Of a stretch of DNA of 39,090 nt, positions 1 through 9,409 are shown in pieces. Source of the DNA: Podaxis mareebaensis (taxonomy: Eukaryota > Basidiomycota > Agaricomycetes > Agaricales > Agaricaceae); contig JAEUWP010000269.1 of NCBI GenBank assembly GCA_018524725.1, positions 1-39,090 on the forward strand. Reading direction: 5' to 3'. Position numbers and translations under genes: made by a program. The notes under the pieces were generated by a model that worked only from the letters and a program-made list of their open reading frames with translations, ran no database searches and was not told the origin of the DNA. How positions within the stretch are numbered: the first letter of the stretch is position 1; each line of letters starts with the position of its first letter.

Positions 1-49
1 TTATTCTAGCCATAAAACTTGATTGTATTATAATCTAAGTACCGCTTTC

Positions 50-934
50 ATGACTGAAAACAGTTTAGGCTGTAACACTGAAGAAACAGCAACAACCCAG
101 CAGACAGGAGGGAAATCATTGGTCCCTGATCCAGGATTCTTCGATGGAAACAGAAGCCAGTTCAATGACTGCTGGAGGTCGATGACATTTTTCTTGAAGT
201 TCAACAAGATCAATGATGCCGATAGAAGGGCAGTAGCAGTACTCTCTCAGATGAGAGGAGGAACCACAGGACAATTCACAAGCATGAAGCTTGACCAAAT
301 GGAGAACAGCAATGACACACTCATGTGGGACACATTCCAGAAGGAAATAGAAGTGACATTTAGAAATGAAGGACAACAAAGTGACACAGAATAGAGAATC
401 GAGACATACAGGCAGAACAACAAACACACAGCAGACTTCCTCATTGAATTCGACATATTGAAGATGAGGTCCAAGACAGATGACAAACATGCCATATTCC
501 TGCTCAAGAAGAACACATGTTCCAACATTATCAAGACCATATTAGGATTCCCAATTGAAGCAATGCCTGAGACCTACAAGCGATGGAAGGAGACCATCCT
601 GAACATTGGCTTAGGATACGAAGCTGTGGAGACCCATACCAGATGCACAGGAACTGGCATTACATATGGAGGAATGGGTCAACCAATGGAGATAGGAAGA
701 CAGACGACACCCAGCAACAAGGCACCACCCCGATGCTTCAGGTGCAACATCATAGGGCATATTGCCCAAGACTGCAAGAAGCCAGGAGGAAAAAGGTGCT
801 TCAACTGTGGCAAAGAAGGACACATCTCCAGGAATTGCAGAGCACCCAAGAAGGCATGAATCAGGAACATGGAGGAGGAACAAGAAGGTGAGGAAGGACC
901 AGAGCAGCAGGGTTTTTCTGAAGGCTCAGAGTGA
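50..934 (+). pseudogene. gag: Retrotransposon gag (nucleocapsid polyprotein), decayed
   Basis: A 294-codon frame that would form the capsid and package element RNA. ATG at 50 is the first methionine. An N-terminal acidic and Gln/Thr-rich stretch precedes a capsid-like part (about codons 25-190). Two CX2CX4HX4C zinc knuckles follow, at 734-775 (CFRCNIIGHIAQDC) and 797-838 (CFNCGKEGHISRNC). The frame is broken by TAG at 392 and TGA at 857. TGA at 857 follows the second knuckle and is easily explained as a former CGA. The TAG is possibly a former TGG. The frame ends at TGA 932-934, inside a stem-loop downstream of a slippery heptamer, so pol was probably made by -1 frameshifting. Confidence 0.88.
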
Positions 935-951
935 GTGTGAACTCTCGAGCC
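910..951 (+). promoter_or_regulatory. Candidate -1 ribosomal frameshift signal between gag and pol
   Basis: In the gag frame the bases 910-916 read G GGT TTT, which fits the X XXY YYZ slippery heptamer. Six bases later a stem-loop can form: GGCTC (923-927) pairs with GAGCC (947-951) and AGAGT (928-932) with ACTCT (941-945), with one bulged C at 946 and an 8-base loop. A -1 slip moves the ribosome from the gag frame to the pol frame, as the relative frames require. The gag stop at 932 lies in the structure. In the present copy the pol frame meets TGA at 919, so the signal is no longer productive unless that codon was CGA. The frameshift role is inferred. Confidence 0.65.
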
Positions 952-3900
952 ACTGTATTTAAAGCTTCTTCTAGACAATCATACATGATTCCCCAAAGAA
1001 GAAGTGGAGCACAAGAACTCTTTGTGAAACCAAAGGTTTGAACACCCAAAAACAAGCAATGGAGACTGACAACACTGGTCGATTCTGGATGTACACACAC
1101 CTGCACCACCAAGAAAGCAGTCAAGGAACAAGAGATACTGACAAAAAAGTTAGAGAAACCATTCAAAGTATACAATGCTGATGGAACTTGCAACAAGGGA
1201 CAGAACATCACAGAATACATGGAACTGGAAATGGACATCAATGGACACAAGGAACAATTGGCAGCAGTTGTCTCACACATTGACTCAGCAGACATATTCC
1301 TAGGACACGATTGGCTAGTGCAACACAACCCCGAGGTCGACTGGAATAATGGACAGATCAGATTCACAAGATGCCCACCAGAATGCAAAATCAAGCACAA
1401 AACCATCGACATCCCAAGGCTAAGAAGGAATGGCACACAGGAAGAAAAGGTACTGGACAAGACAGCAGAAGATGACCTACCAGAATACATCCGAGGCTAC
1501 ACGCACCTGTTTAACAAACAGAATTTTGACAAACTACCAGACCACACAGAGTGGGACCATGAGATCAACCTTACCAAGGAAAGCCCACGAGAACTACCAG
1601 CCAAGGTTTACCCCATGATGGTCAAGGAGAAGGACAAACTCCATAAATTCATTGAGGAGAACCTCACATCAGGACGAATCTGACCATCGAAATCCCCCTA
1701 TGCATCACCATGCTTCTTCATCCCAAAAAAGGACAGATCCAAACAATTAGTACAAGACTATCGAAAACTCAACAGTTTCACAGTCAAGGACAAAACACTG
1801 CTACCATTAATTGGAGAAATCATTGACAAGCTAAAGGATGCCAAATACTTCAACAAGCTGGACATCATTTGGGGATACAACAACATGCGCATCAAGAAAG
1901 GAGACAAGTGGAAAGTGGCATTTCTCACAAATGAAGGACTATTTGAACCCACTGTTATGTTTTTCAGTCTATGCAACTCCCCAGGCACATTCCAAAGAAT
2001 GATGAACACAGTCTTCCAAGAACTACTGCAGGAGGGAATATTGGTCAACTACATGGATGATTTTGTCATCCCAGGCAAAACGGAACAAGAACTTGAAGAA
2101 TGGACAATATGATTCCTGAAGATAGCCAACAAGCACAAGCTTTACTTCAAATGATCCAAATGTGTATTCAACACAAAAGAGGTGCCAATATTGGGAATGG
2201 TAGTAGGAGATGGAAAGGTCAAGATGGAAGAAGAGAAGGTGGCAGCAGTCAGAAACTGGCCTACCCCAACCACAGTCAAGGATGTCAAGAGCTTCCTAGG
2301 CTTTGCAAACTTCTACCAATGGTTCATCAAGAATTTCAGTGACATTGCAGGACCACTACACAAGCTGAAGGGAGGACAACCATGGGAGTGGGGAGAAACT
2401 CAGCAAAGAGCATTTGATGAACTGAAACGATGCATAACAGAGGAACTGGTACTAGCACTCCCACAAGACAATGGCAAATTCAGAGTGGAAGTCAATGCAT
2501 CAAAATATGCCATTGGAGGAGTCCTATCACAAGAGCAGGGAGGAAAATGGCACCCCATTGCATTCCTATCCAGAACACTATCACTGGCAGAATGCAACTA
2601 CAAGATATATGACAGGGAGCTCCTTGCAATCGTTGAAGCACTAAAGGCATGGAGACAATACCTACTTGAAGCAAGAGAACCATTCAAAGTTTGGACTGAC
2701 CACAAGAACCTGGAATATTTCCAATCCCTGTGATGAGTAAATGCAAGACAAATGTGATGGCACCTGAAGCTACAAGAATATGATTTCACACTAAAGCACA
2801 TACCAGGAAAGATGAACACCAAGGCTGACATCCTATTGCGGATCATGCACTTTAACAAAATAGAAGAAGACAAGGAGGTCACAATACTCAAAGATGCATT
2901 ATTCCAATGATGAATCCATCAAGAAGAGACAATCACTGAAGAAGTCATCCTGGGAAGAGGACTATTCAAAGTAAAAGGAGACTTAAAAGTACTGAGGGAT
3001 ATCAAGGGAGGAAGAAGAGAAGCAATAGTGGACAAATGGCTGAAAGAAGAACCTGAATGAACATGGGAATGGGAAGAGATCACATATTGAGATGGAAAGA
3101 TCTATGTGCCAAACCACAAAGACCTATGGAGCAAAATCATGAAAAGATATCATGACCCACCTGACATTGGACACCTGGGATCCCACAGGATGATGGAGCT
3201 TATCAAGCAGACATACTACTGGCCAGCCATGAAAGCCGATATCAAGACCTACATACAAGGATGCAACAGCTGTCAAAGGAACAAAGCAATTTGGCAGAAG
3301 AAGGCAGCCCCACTTCATCCCCTCAAAACACCCAAAGAACCATGGCACAAAATCAGCATTGACATGATTGGACCACTCCCAGAATCAAACAGAGCAGATG
3401 CAATCCTAGTCATCATGGACAGATTCACCAAGATGATCTGATTGATCACAACAAACACCAACCTCGACTCCATGGGACTAGCAAAGATATACCAAGACCA
3501 CATTTGGAAACTCCACAGCGTCCCATGAAAGATCATCAGTGACAGAGGACCACAGTTTGTGTCAGCATTCATGGAGAACCTATGCAAAGCAACAGGAACG
3601 AAGCAAGGATTGTCAACAGCCTATCACCCACAAATGGACAGACAAACAGAATGAGTCAACCAAGAAGTCAAAACCTTCCTGCGAGCATACATCAACTACA
3701 ACCAAGATGACTGGTCAGATTGGCTGTCCACAGCCGAATTCCAATACAATGACAAGACCCACAGCAGCACAGGGGAAACCCCATTCTTCCTCAATTATGG
3801 ATGACACCCTTGGAAAGGAGACCTCACCATAGAATCACTGACACCGTCCATCATGGAGTTTCTCAAGAAACTTACAACATGCTGAGCTCAAGCCAGGGAA

Positions 3901-4380
3901 CTATTAGAAAGCAGGAGACAAGCCATGACAAAGCACTATGACAAAAGGAGAACGACAAGCAGGGATTACAAAGAAGGGACCCAGGTGTGGCTTGAAGGAA
4001 CAAACATAATGACAAATTGACCAACAAAGAAGCTCGATCACAAGCACTATGGACCCTTCAAGGTACTCAAGAAAGTAGGACCAGGAGCATACCAATTGGA
4101 GCTACCAGAAGGATGGGTCATCCATGATGTATTCAATGAGGCATTACTAACACCATACCAACTGCCGAAATTCATGAATCAGCAAGCCAAACCACCACTG
4201 CAACTAGAACTCATTAATGGGGAAGAAGAATACAAAGTAGAAGAGATCCGAGGACATTGCAAGAAAGGCCGAGGAATGCAATACCTCATGCACTGGAAAG
4301 GGTACAGTAACGAGCATGACACATGGATAGCTGAATCAGCACTCAAGAATGCTCAGGAGGTGTTACAGGATTATCACTGA
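910..4380 (+). pseudogene. pol: Retrotransposon pol: PR-RT-RNase H-integrase-chromodomain, decayed by TGA stops
   Basis: One continuous frame of about 1,150 codons. The protease has its DSG loop at 1081. RT shows motif A near 1861 and the catalytic YMDD at 2050-2061. In RNase H the usual first Asp of the VEVDAS motif is Asn (AAT at 2494), while the later Glu and Asp (DRELLAI, WTDHKN) remain. The integrase has the HHCC finger (about 3140-3290) and the DDE Asps (3361 and in SDRGPQF near 3539). The chromodomain (about 4220-4375) holds the LMHWKGY core. Eighteen in-frame stops, all TGA, lie at 919, 1039, 1681, 2110, 2152, 2731, 2734, 2755, 2908, 2911, 3058, 3088, 3439, 3526, 3652, 3802, 3883 and 4018. 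Many sit where the family has arginine. Eight in-frame CGA codons survive. No indel is seen. Confidence 0.93.
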
Positions 4381-4403
4381 AGGTTTCCTGGAGCAAAACC
4401 TAT

Positions 4404-4415
4404 AAAGAGGGGGGG
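4404..4415 (+). other. Second polypurine-tract-like run downstream of pol
   Basis: A 12-base purine run ending in seven G, followed by TAA, lies 24 bases after the pol stop. It resembles the true polypurine tract next to the LTR at 5433-5442, which is also followed by TAA. It may be an internal plus-strand primer, or a relic from before ORF3 was gained. Only the purine run is seen; any role is inferred. Confidence 0.4.
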
Positions 4416-4465
4416 TAATCAACAGTTATAGCAACACAACACCCCAAGCAAATTCAAATGCAGAC

Positions 4466-5410
4466 ATGGACACAGACCAAAGCACCCAGACCTTTGTCCC
4501 TACCACTCCCCCTACCGACACCCTCTTCACCGACATCAAACAACAGCTGTCAAACAACAACCCAACCAAGCAATTTGAAGAACACATACAACTAGCACGA
4601 GACATCATCTGCCTCTGATGAGTATACAACGATGTACAAGAAGCCATCCAGCTATTCACTGAAGCAGTCCAAGCTACTATTCCACAAGTTCACAACTCAG
4701 CCAAGGGGTCAGGATGAACCACCCAGATGAACCAGCACATCCATATCATCCTCCACAATGCCAACAAATACCTCATATCCAACACAAGTGACCAGTTCAC
4801 AAGCATCCTAGTCATGGTAGCAGAGCAACTCTCCAAGTTGGGTATAATGGACAATGAAGAAAAGGAGAACCTTGTATCATGCCTTATAGCACTCACCCAA
4901 GGAAGGGACCCCTTCCCTCATGACCACCCAACTCCATGACCTGCCCCACAATGCTACCCCCTAACTGACCCAGAATCAGATGATGAAACCCCCACCACTG
5001 ATGAAGAGGTCACACACCTCATCAAGTTCCTCACCCCTGAATGCACAGGACCTGCCAAAGTCAAGAAGTGCAAACCCCCTGTACCATTCAAGACCTTGAA
5101 GAAAGATGGCAAGAAAGACGAAGAATACTGGAAGAAGATTTTACAGGTCCTAATCCAAGATCACAGCAACACCAGTGCCACCTACTGCAGTACCATGATC
5201 CCCATGTATGGCAGAGGACCTGACCACACACCATTCTTCATCACCTGGAAGAAAGCCACCAACCAGTTCTTCATTGGTCCTAATAAGAAGGACGTCGCCT
5301 GCTATATCACTCATTGACTATGAGAACCCCCAACATTCAAAGAAGCCCAGAATTTCCTCACATGTTTCACCTTTCCAGTATGCTGTAATTTACACAGACC
5401 CTTACATTAG
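4466..5410 (+). pseudogene. Extra third ORF of the Gypsy element, function unknown
   Basis: A 314-codon frame between the chromodomain and the LTR, in a different frame from pol. From ATG 4466 it runs in register to TAG 5408, interrupted only by TGA at 4616, 4619, 4715, 4937, 5315 and 5321. That is the same pattern as in pol and suggests a coding frame damaged by the same process. The N-terminus is Thr/Pro/Gln-rich, then comes a likely helical part, an acidic stretch (near 4966-5020) and a Lys-rich C-terminal domain with many aromatics (FFITWKKATNQFFIGP). I see no zinc knuckle, transmembrane segment or known domain. An env-like role is not supported, since no signal peptide or anchor is visible. 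A translation start at TGA-free 5096 is possible but less likely. Confidence 0.6.
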
Positions 5411-5432
5411 TTTCATGTGGTCATGACACCTT

Positions 5433-5442
5433 AGGAGGAGGG
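5433..5442 (+). other. Polypurine tract of the Gypsy element
   Basis: The purine run AGGAGGAGGG, followed by TAA and then the LTR start at 5446. Its place immediately before the LTR is that of the plus-strand DNA primer in LTR retrotransposons. Confidence 0.8.
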
Positions 5443-5445
5443 TAA

Positions 5446-5701
5446 TGTTATGGTCTCAGCTATATTTGGAACTTACTCAGCACACCATTTCACCTTATGT
5501 TTCAGCCCCTTGTTACACTTTGCCTTAGTCATCCACTGACTCATCTCTCTGTTTCATCTATTCTTAGACACTCCCCTCACAGTATATAAACCCTAGGTAG
5601 AGCACCTGTATTCCTTATGCTTTACCAACTAGTTCTTTCCCCTTTGCTCATCCTCAAGTCTTTGCCTAGTTGCAACCTGAGTTCATACAAAGGTCATAAC
5701 A
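5446..5701 (+). repeat. 3' LTR of the Gypsy element
   Basis: 256 bp with perfect short inverted ends, TGTTATG at 5446-5452 and CATAACA at 5695-5701. It starts 3 bases after the polypurine tract. It is pyrimidine-rich in its middle and holds a TATA-like element. The matching 5' LTR is outside the window, so the borders rest on the inverted ends and on the tract. Confidence 0.85.
5583..5590 (+). promoter_or_regulatory. TATA-like element in the LTR
   Basis: TATATAAA lies 138 bases into the LTR, where an LTR promoter would be expected. In the 5' copy it would drive the element; in this 3' copy it points out into the downstream DNA. Confidence 0.5.
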
Positions 5702-5718
5702 ACTGGAGTGTCCCAGTG
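5702..5718 (-). repeat. Palindromic motif, reverse orientation, abutting the LTR
   Basis: Read on the minus strand this is CACTGGGACACTCCAGT, a near-perfect inverted repeat with a 6-base centre. It is the same motif as at 6074, 6106, 9068, 9161 and 9252, and it begins at the first base after the LTR. The rest of 5719-6073 shows no gene I can recognise. Confidence 0.6.
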
Positions 5719-6073
5719 CATCTGAAAAACAGTGAAGTGGGAACTCAGCAAACTGAGTAGTGCAGTGGTATACCTAAACATGAAATGCAGTGGTTAGTGT
5801 TGTACTTACTGGCATTCTAAATATCAAGCTTGGACAGTAGTAGGGGGTAGTAAGGTAGTGTGTTTGTGATGGCTGGGAGGAGAAATGGCAATGTCTGAAT
5901 TATTAATCATATCACATACTAGGACTAAACACTTCAACCTTCTTCAGATTTTCCCTCATTCTCTTACACCAAACTATAGAACCCAATGTAAAGCTGGGTA
6001 AGTAGATAGAAGCTCATCCTTACACTGCAACTGACCATTTTTCTCAGTGCAATTTTTCTTCCTAACACACATC

Positions 6074-6125
6074 TTTCTGGGAAACTCCAGAAACTGACAC
6101 TCAACTTTCTGGGATACTCCAGAAA
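6074..6125 (+). repeat. Two perfect palindromes with 6-base loops
   Basis: TTTCTGG-GAAACT-CCAGAAA (6074-6093) and TTTCTGG-GATACT-CCAGAAA (6106-6125). Arms of 7 bp are perfect and only the loop differs by one base. They stand just upstream of the decayed gene that starts near 6142. Confidence 0.8.
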
Positions 6126-6141
6126 TTGTGAGTTCTACTCC

Positions 6142-8881
6142 TTGGGATCACCAGGGACATTCCTGAACATTGTTTTCAATATGTGTGGAAGGGTCCAAAT
6201 TATCAATGGTGACATCTTTTTTTCTCCTAACAGTGAGTGCAATGTCAAGAACCTGCTGTTCACTTTTGACAAGGCCTCACTTACTACCCATGGAGCTACT
6301 TCAATAGAGGCATTTGATGAACTACACTGGTGGGCTGCAAGTACAGAGTAGGCTTTGTATCAAGAAGACCCATGTGCTACAATGGCTCTCTCCTGGATGT
6401 ATTGGTGTTCACTCCTAGACACATACCCCTGAAAGAAAACAATGTGTTTATCATGCTGGAAAAAATCTCCACTCAGTGGCTTGTCATCAATTGACTCTTG
6501 TGGGAAGTGGCCAGTTTATTGGGAAAAGAGAATGGTTTGAGCTACATTATGCCATTTCTGCCATGCAAATGGGAATACCATAACAGCCATATCAGTGAAC
6601 AAGTAGCTTGGTACACCATCTTGCAAGGCAGGGACTGGTTCACAATGTGGATAGGCCTGATCTTCTGGATAACAAGAAAGATTCCAGAGGATCTGAATTT
6701 CAAGGAAGGCATTACACTTCCTCACTGGTTTGTGCAGCTAGTAAAGTGGTGGAGTGACCAGATTTTGTGGGACCAGTTTCACACTGCCCCTTTGCTGCAG
6801 AGATTTTGGAATGTGGAGCAAGTTGGTCTCCTCCTCCATTTTCTGGATGATCATCCTAACCAGTCCCACACTGCATGGTTTATTGGTGAAGGAGTCCCTG
6901 TCTGGTATCATTGGGGCAAGAGAGAAATTGCATGGGCTAATCAGGAGGGTGTCAATTTCAAGCTGATTTGACTGCCTCCTGAGTTACTCCAGGAAGCTAC
7001 AACCTGGATTTTCTCAACTCCTGCTCTGAATTTGATGCCAGATTGCATGAATGACAATCTCTATGGGTCATCAGATGTCACACCAAGTTTTGATTTCAGT
7101 GAACAGCAATTCAATGTTGTACCCCAGGACTACTCCTTGGTAATTATGCCCCCCTTGTCATCACCTCCCAAAAAGCACACAAGGATGAATATAATACTAC
7201 CTTCAAAATCTGGCCATGCTGTCTGAGAGCCTTGGTTGAAGAAGTGTGAAGCCACATGTGCAAAGAGGCAAGTGAGGGAGACCCCTCTGCAGCAGCAATG
7301 ATGAGAGAATTGTGAGTGCTGCCCACCAATGGAATCTACTCCTGTTTACATGTGGGATTGGGATTTCAACAATCTAACTCAGTTTGTATGAACATTGGTT
7401 CATCAGGATGAATGCAAGGAGATACTAGATGACTATGGAAAGGAGCAAAAGCACTATAACCCATATTTCAATGAGTGGAACTGTTGCTGAGAGTGGGGAG
7501 AGTACTCTGAAGACAGCAATGAAAGCTCTGATGAGGAAGCACCAGATTTTTGAGTGTCTTCACCTGTGCCAGAGGGACAAACTGTTTCACCAATGTCAAC
7601 CATGCCTTCTGCCATGTCAATTGCCAGTCCAGCCTACTAGCCCTCAGTGGCACAGAAAGGGTTACAACCCTTTGAGTTCACTGCCACTTCTTATGCAGGG
7701 TTGGCTGAATTGGCAAAATGGGAGGTGTTGGAGATCTTGACAAATTTCTATGGCTTTGTTCAACTGGCTAGTGAGCTTGCAACTGTGGGAGCTATAGGAT
7801 TGGGTGATATTTGATCCATCATTGCAGTGCTGGGCACCACTTCTGTTAAACCAGACAACATGTTCTGGAAAACATTGCTCAGCCAGTTGTGCATTGAATT
7901 TGGAATATGTCTGGCAGCTAAGGAAGAGAAGAAGCCCTACCTATTGACCTGGGACCTCTCAATGTCCAGTGGGCAGCAGCTTCATTTTGCCTGACAGCTC
8001 AAGTTCATCCACAAGGTGAAGTTGGGCAAGCAATTGCTCCACACATTCAACCTTTGTGACCAGGCTATAGTTCCTTGGTATATCGCTGTCTACACAGCCT
8101 CTGCTGCATTGTTTATCTGCTGCCTCAACAATGAACTGACTGAGAAAGATATCATGATGGAATTGGTGTCTACTGGGATTCCATTTTGAATGCTGCAGAA
8201 GAGAGCAAGCTTGCAGCCCAAATGGGATCAACTCACCTGCTTAGTAGTGCCTATGTGACTTCAGGGCCATGTGTTCACCAGAAAAGACTTCAATTCTTGG
8301 AAAAAACAATGCCACACAATCCTGTATTCCAAACAGGCCCAAGTGGCACTTCTTCATGGAGAGTTCATGTAGTGATTGGCACTGTGGCACACTGGCATCA
8401 GTGAAGTGCTTAAAGGCCCATCTGGAGTTTACCTGCAGTCAAACTACAACTTCATTGCCTGTAACATTGATGGGGTGGAGTACTTGGATGATGACCTGAC
8501 AAATGATGAACTTGATGTGTTATGTGGGCTTTATAAGAGTTTCACAGGTAAGGCTATCTTGATCTCCCTTAGGCTAATTCTAATTCTCTATCAACAGGTG
8601 TCAGGAAGAACATTTTGAAATCATCTTGGTATCCCCTTGTCTCTACCTTTGAAGCTAGCAGTGAAAACAACAGTTGATGGTCACCTCATCTTGAAGAGCT
8701 GTACAAGAAGTGTACCATGTTGATCCTGAATGATGCCATTGAGAACAATCTTTGTGTGCCTATCAGTGCTACAAAATGGCACAACAAGCTGCAGGGATTC
8801 ACAGAGGGAAGGTGTGCTGTGAAGATTGTGGAGGCCTGGTCAATGACTTTCTTAAATCAGAACATGCCTGCTACTTTGTGA
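6142..8881 (+). pseudogene. Decayed large gene of unknown function, possibly a multicopy mushroom family
   Basis: From about 6350 to 8547 one frame stays open except for TGA (6492, 6969, 7224, 7299, 7302, 7389, 7488, 7551, 7812, 7992, 8187, 8256, 8373) and two TAG (7638, 8370). A clean intron at 8548-8597 (GTAAGG...CAACAG, 50 nt) joins it to a last exon that ends at TGA 8879-8881 after one further TGA. The first piece (6142-6351) is in another frame, so a further intron or a frameshift lies near 6345. The conceptual protein is over 850 aa. It is rich in Trp in its first half (GRDWFTMWIGL, GVPVWYHWG), has an acidic Ser-rich linker near 7500-7560, and a helical second half (KPDNMFWKTLLSQL). From memory it resembles large uncharacterised proteins repeated in mushroom genomes; I cannot confirm this. 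No catalytic motif is recognised. Confidence 0.6.
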
Positions 8882-9047
8882 TTATGCTATAGTGAGTGAT
8901 TTCTTCTCCATGAAGCATTTAAGCACTGAGATAGAAAGATGTCTAGTTGCTTGTTGTAGATTGCATATAACTATTATAACTGCTTTCAAATACATTGGGG
9001 TTTTAGTCTGTCAAATTTGAATTGTGTTACTAGATTCTCAAGGTTTG

Positions 9048-9310
9048 CCTGAGTTGTTTACTTGATGCACTGGGAGACTCTAGTGCTCTCACTCTATCCA
9101 GTTAGGATCATTTAAGTTCTCCCCCTCCCCCCAAACATCACCTCAGTTGTTTATTTGATGCACTGGGATATTCCAGCACTTGGGATAACTAACTTCTCCC
9201 CTTGAGCATCCCCTAGTAGTTTCATAAGGTAGCAGTGGTTAGTACTTGCCACATTGGGATACTCCAGTGCTCTTATTATAGCATGTTGGGATCAGCAACT
9301 CCTTGGATGT
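9048..9310 (+). repeat. Three diverged ~92-bp tandem repeats carrying the CACTGGGATACTCCAGTG palindrome
   Basis: Copies start near 9048, 9141 and 9234. Each has a GTTGTTTA(C/T)TTGATG-like or related lead and then the palindrome, at 9068-9085, 9161-9178 and 9252-9269 (spacing 93 and 91). The third copy is the most diverged in its first half. The repeats lie just downstream of the decayed gene ending at 8881, matching the palindromes upstream of it. Confidence 0.7.
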
Positions 9311-9409
9311 CTTCTCAAGGGGATGTCTTTTAATCACATGATCCCCAAATATGATAGGATGTCTTCACTTGCAATTCATGCCTTTACATCTCTTCTTCTA
9401 ACCCCCACC

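Larger units (their letters stand above)
1..5701 (+). mobile_element. Ty3/Gypsy chromovirus LTR retrotransposon, 5' LTR outside window
   Basis: An almost full internal region plus the 3' LTR. The order is leader (1-49), gag with two CCHC zinc knuckles, aspartic protease, reverse transcriptase, RNase H, integrase with an HHCC finger and DDE core, chromodomain, an extra ORF, polypurine tract and LTR. This RT-RH-IN-chromodomain order is that of chromoviruses (Metaviridae, Ty3/Gypsy). The copy is dead: gag, pol and ORF3 carry in-frame stops, nearly all TGA, but the reading frames keep register throughout. The DNA is CpG-poor and rich in TpG and CpA. The 5' LTR, primer-binding site and target duplication lie upstream, so age by LTR divergence cannot be judged here. 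Confidence 0.95.

Noticed and set aside
1..4380. A nuclear code in which TGA means Arg
   Set aside because: Host genes in the same window use TGA, TAA and TAG as ordinary stops and CGA freely for Arg. CpG loss explains the TGA codons more simply.
4466..5410. Envelope protein
   Set aside because: No signal peptide, transmembrane anchor or Cys pattern is visible; it is annotated as unknown.
6074..6125. Intrinsic bacterial-type terminators
   Set aside because: The palindromes have no T-run and the DNA is fungal.
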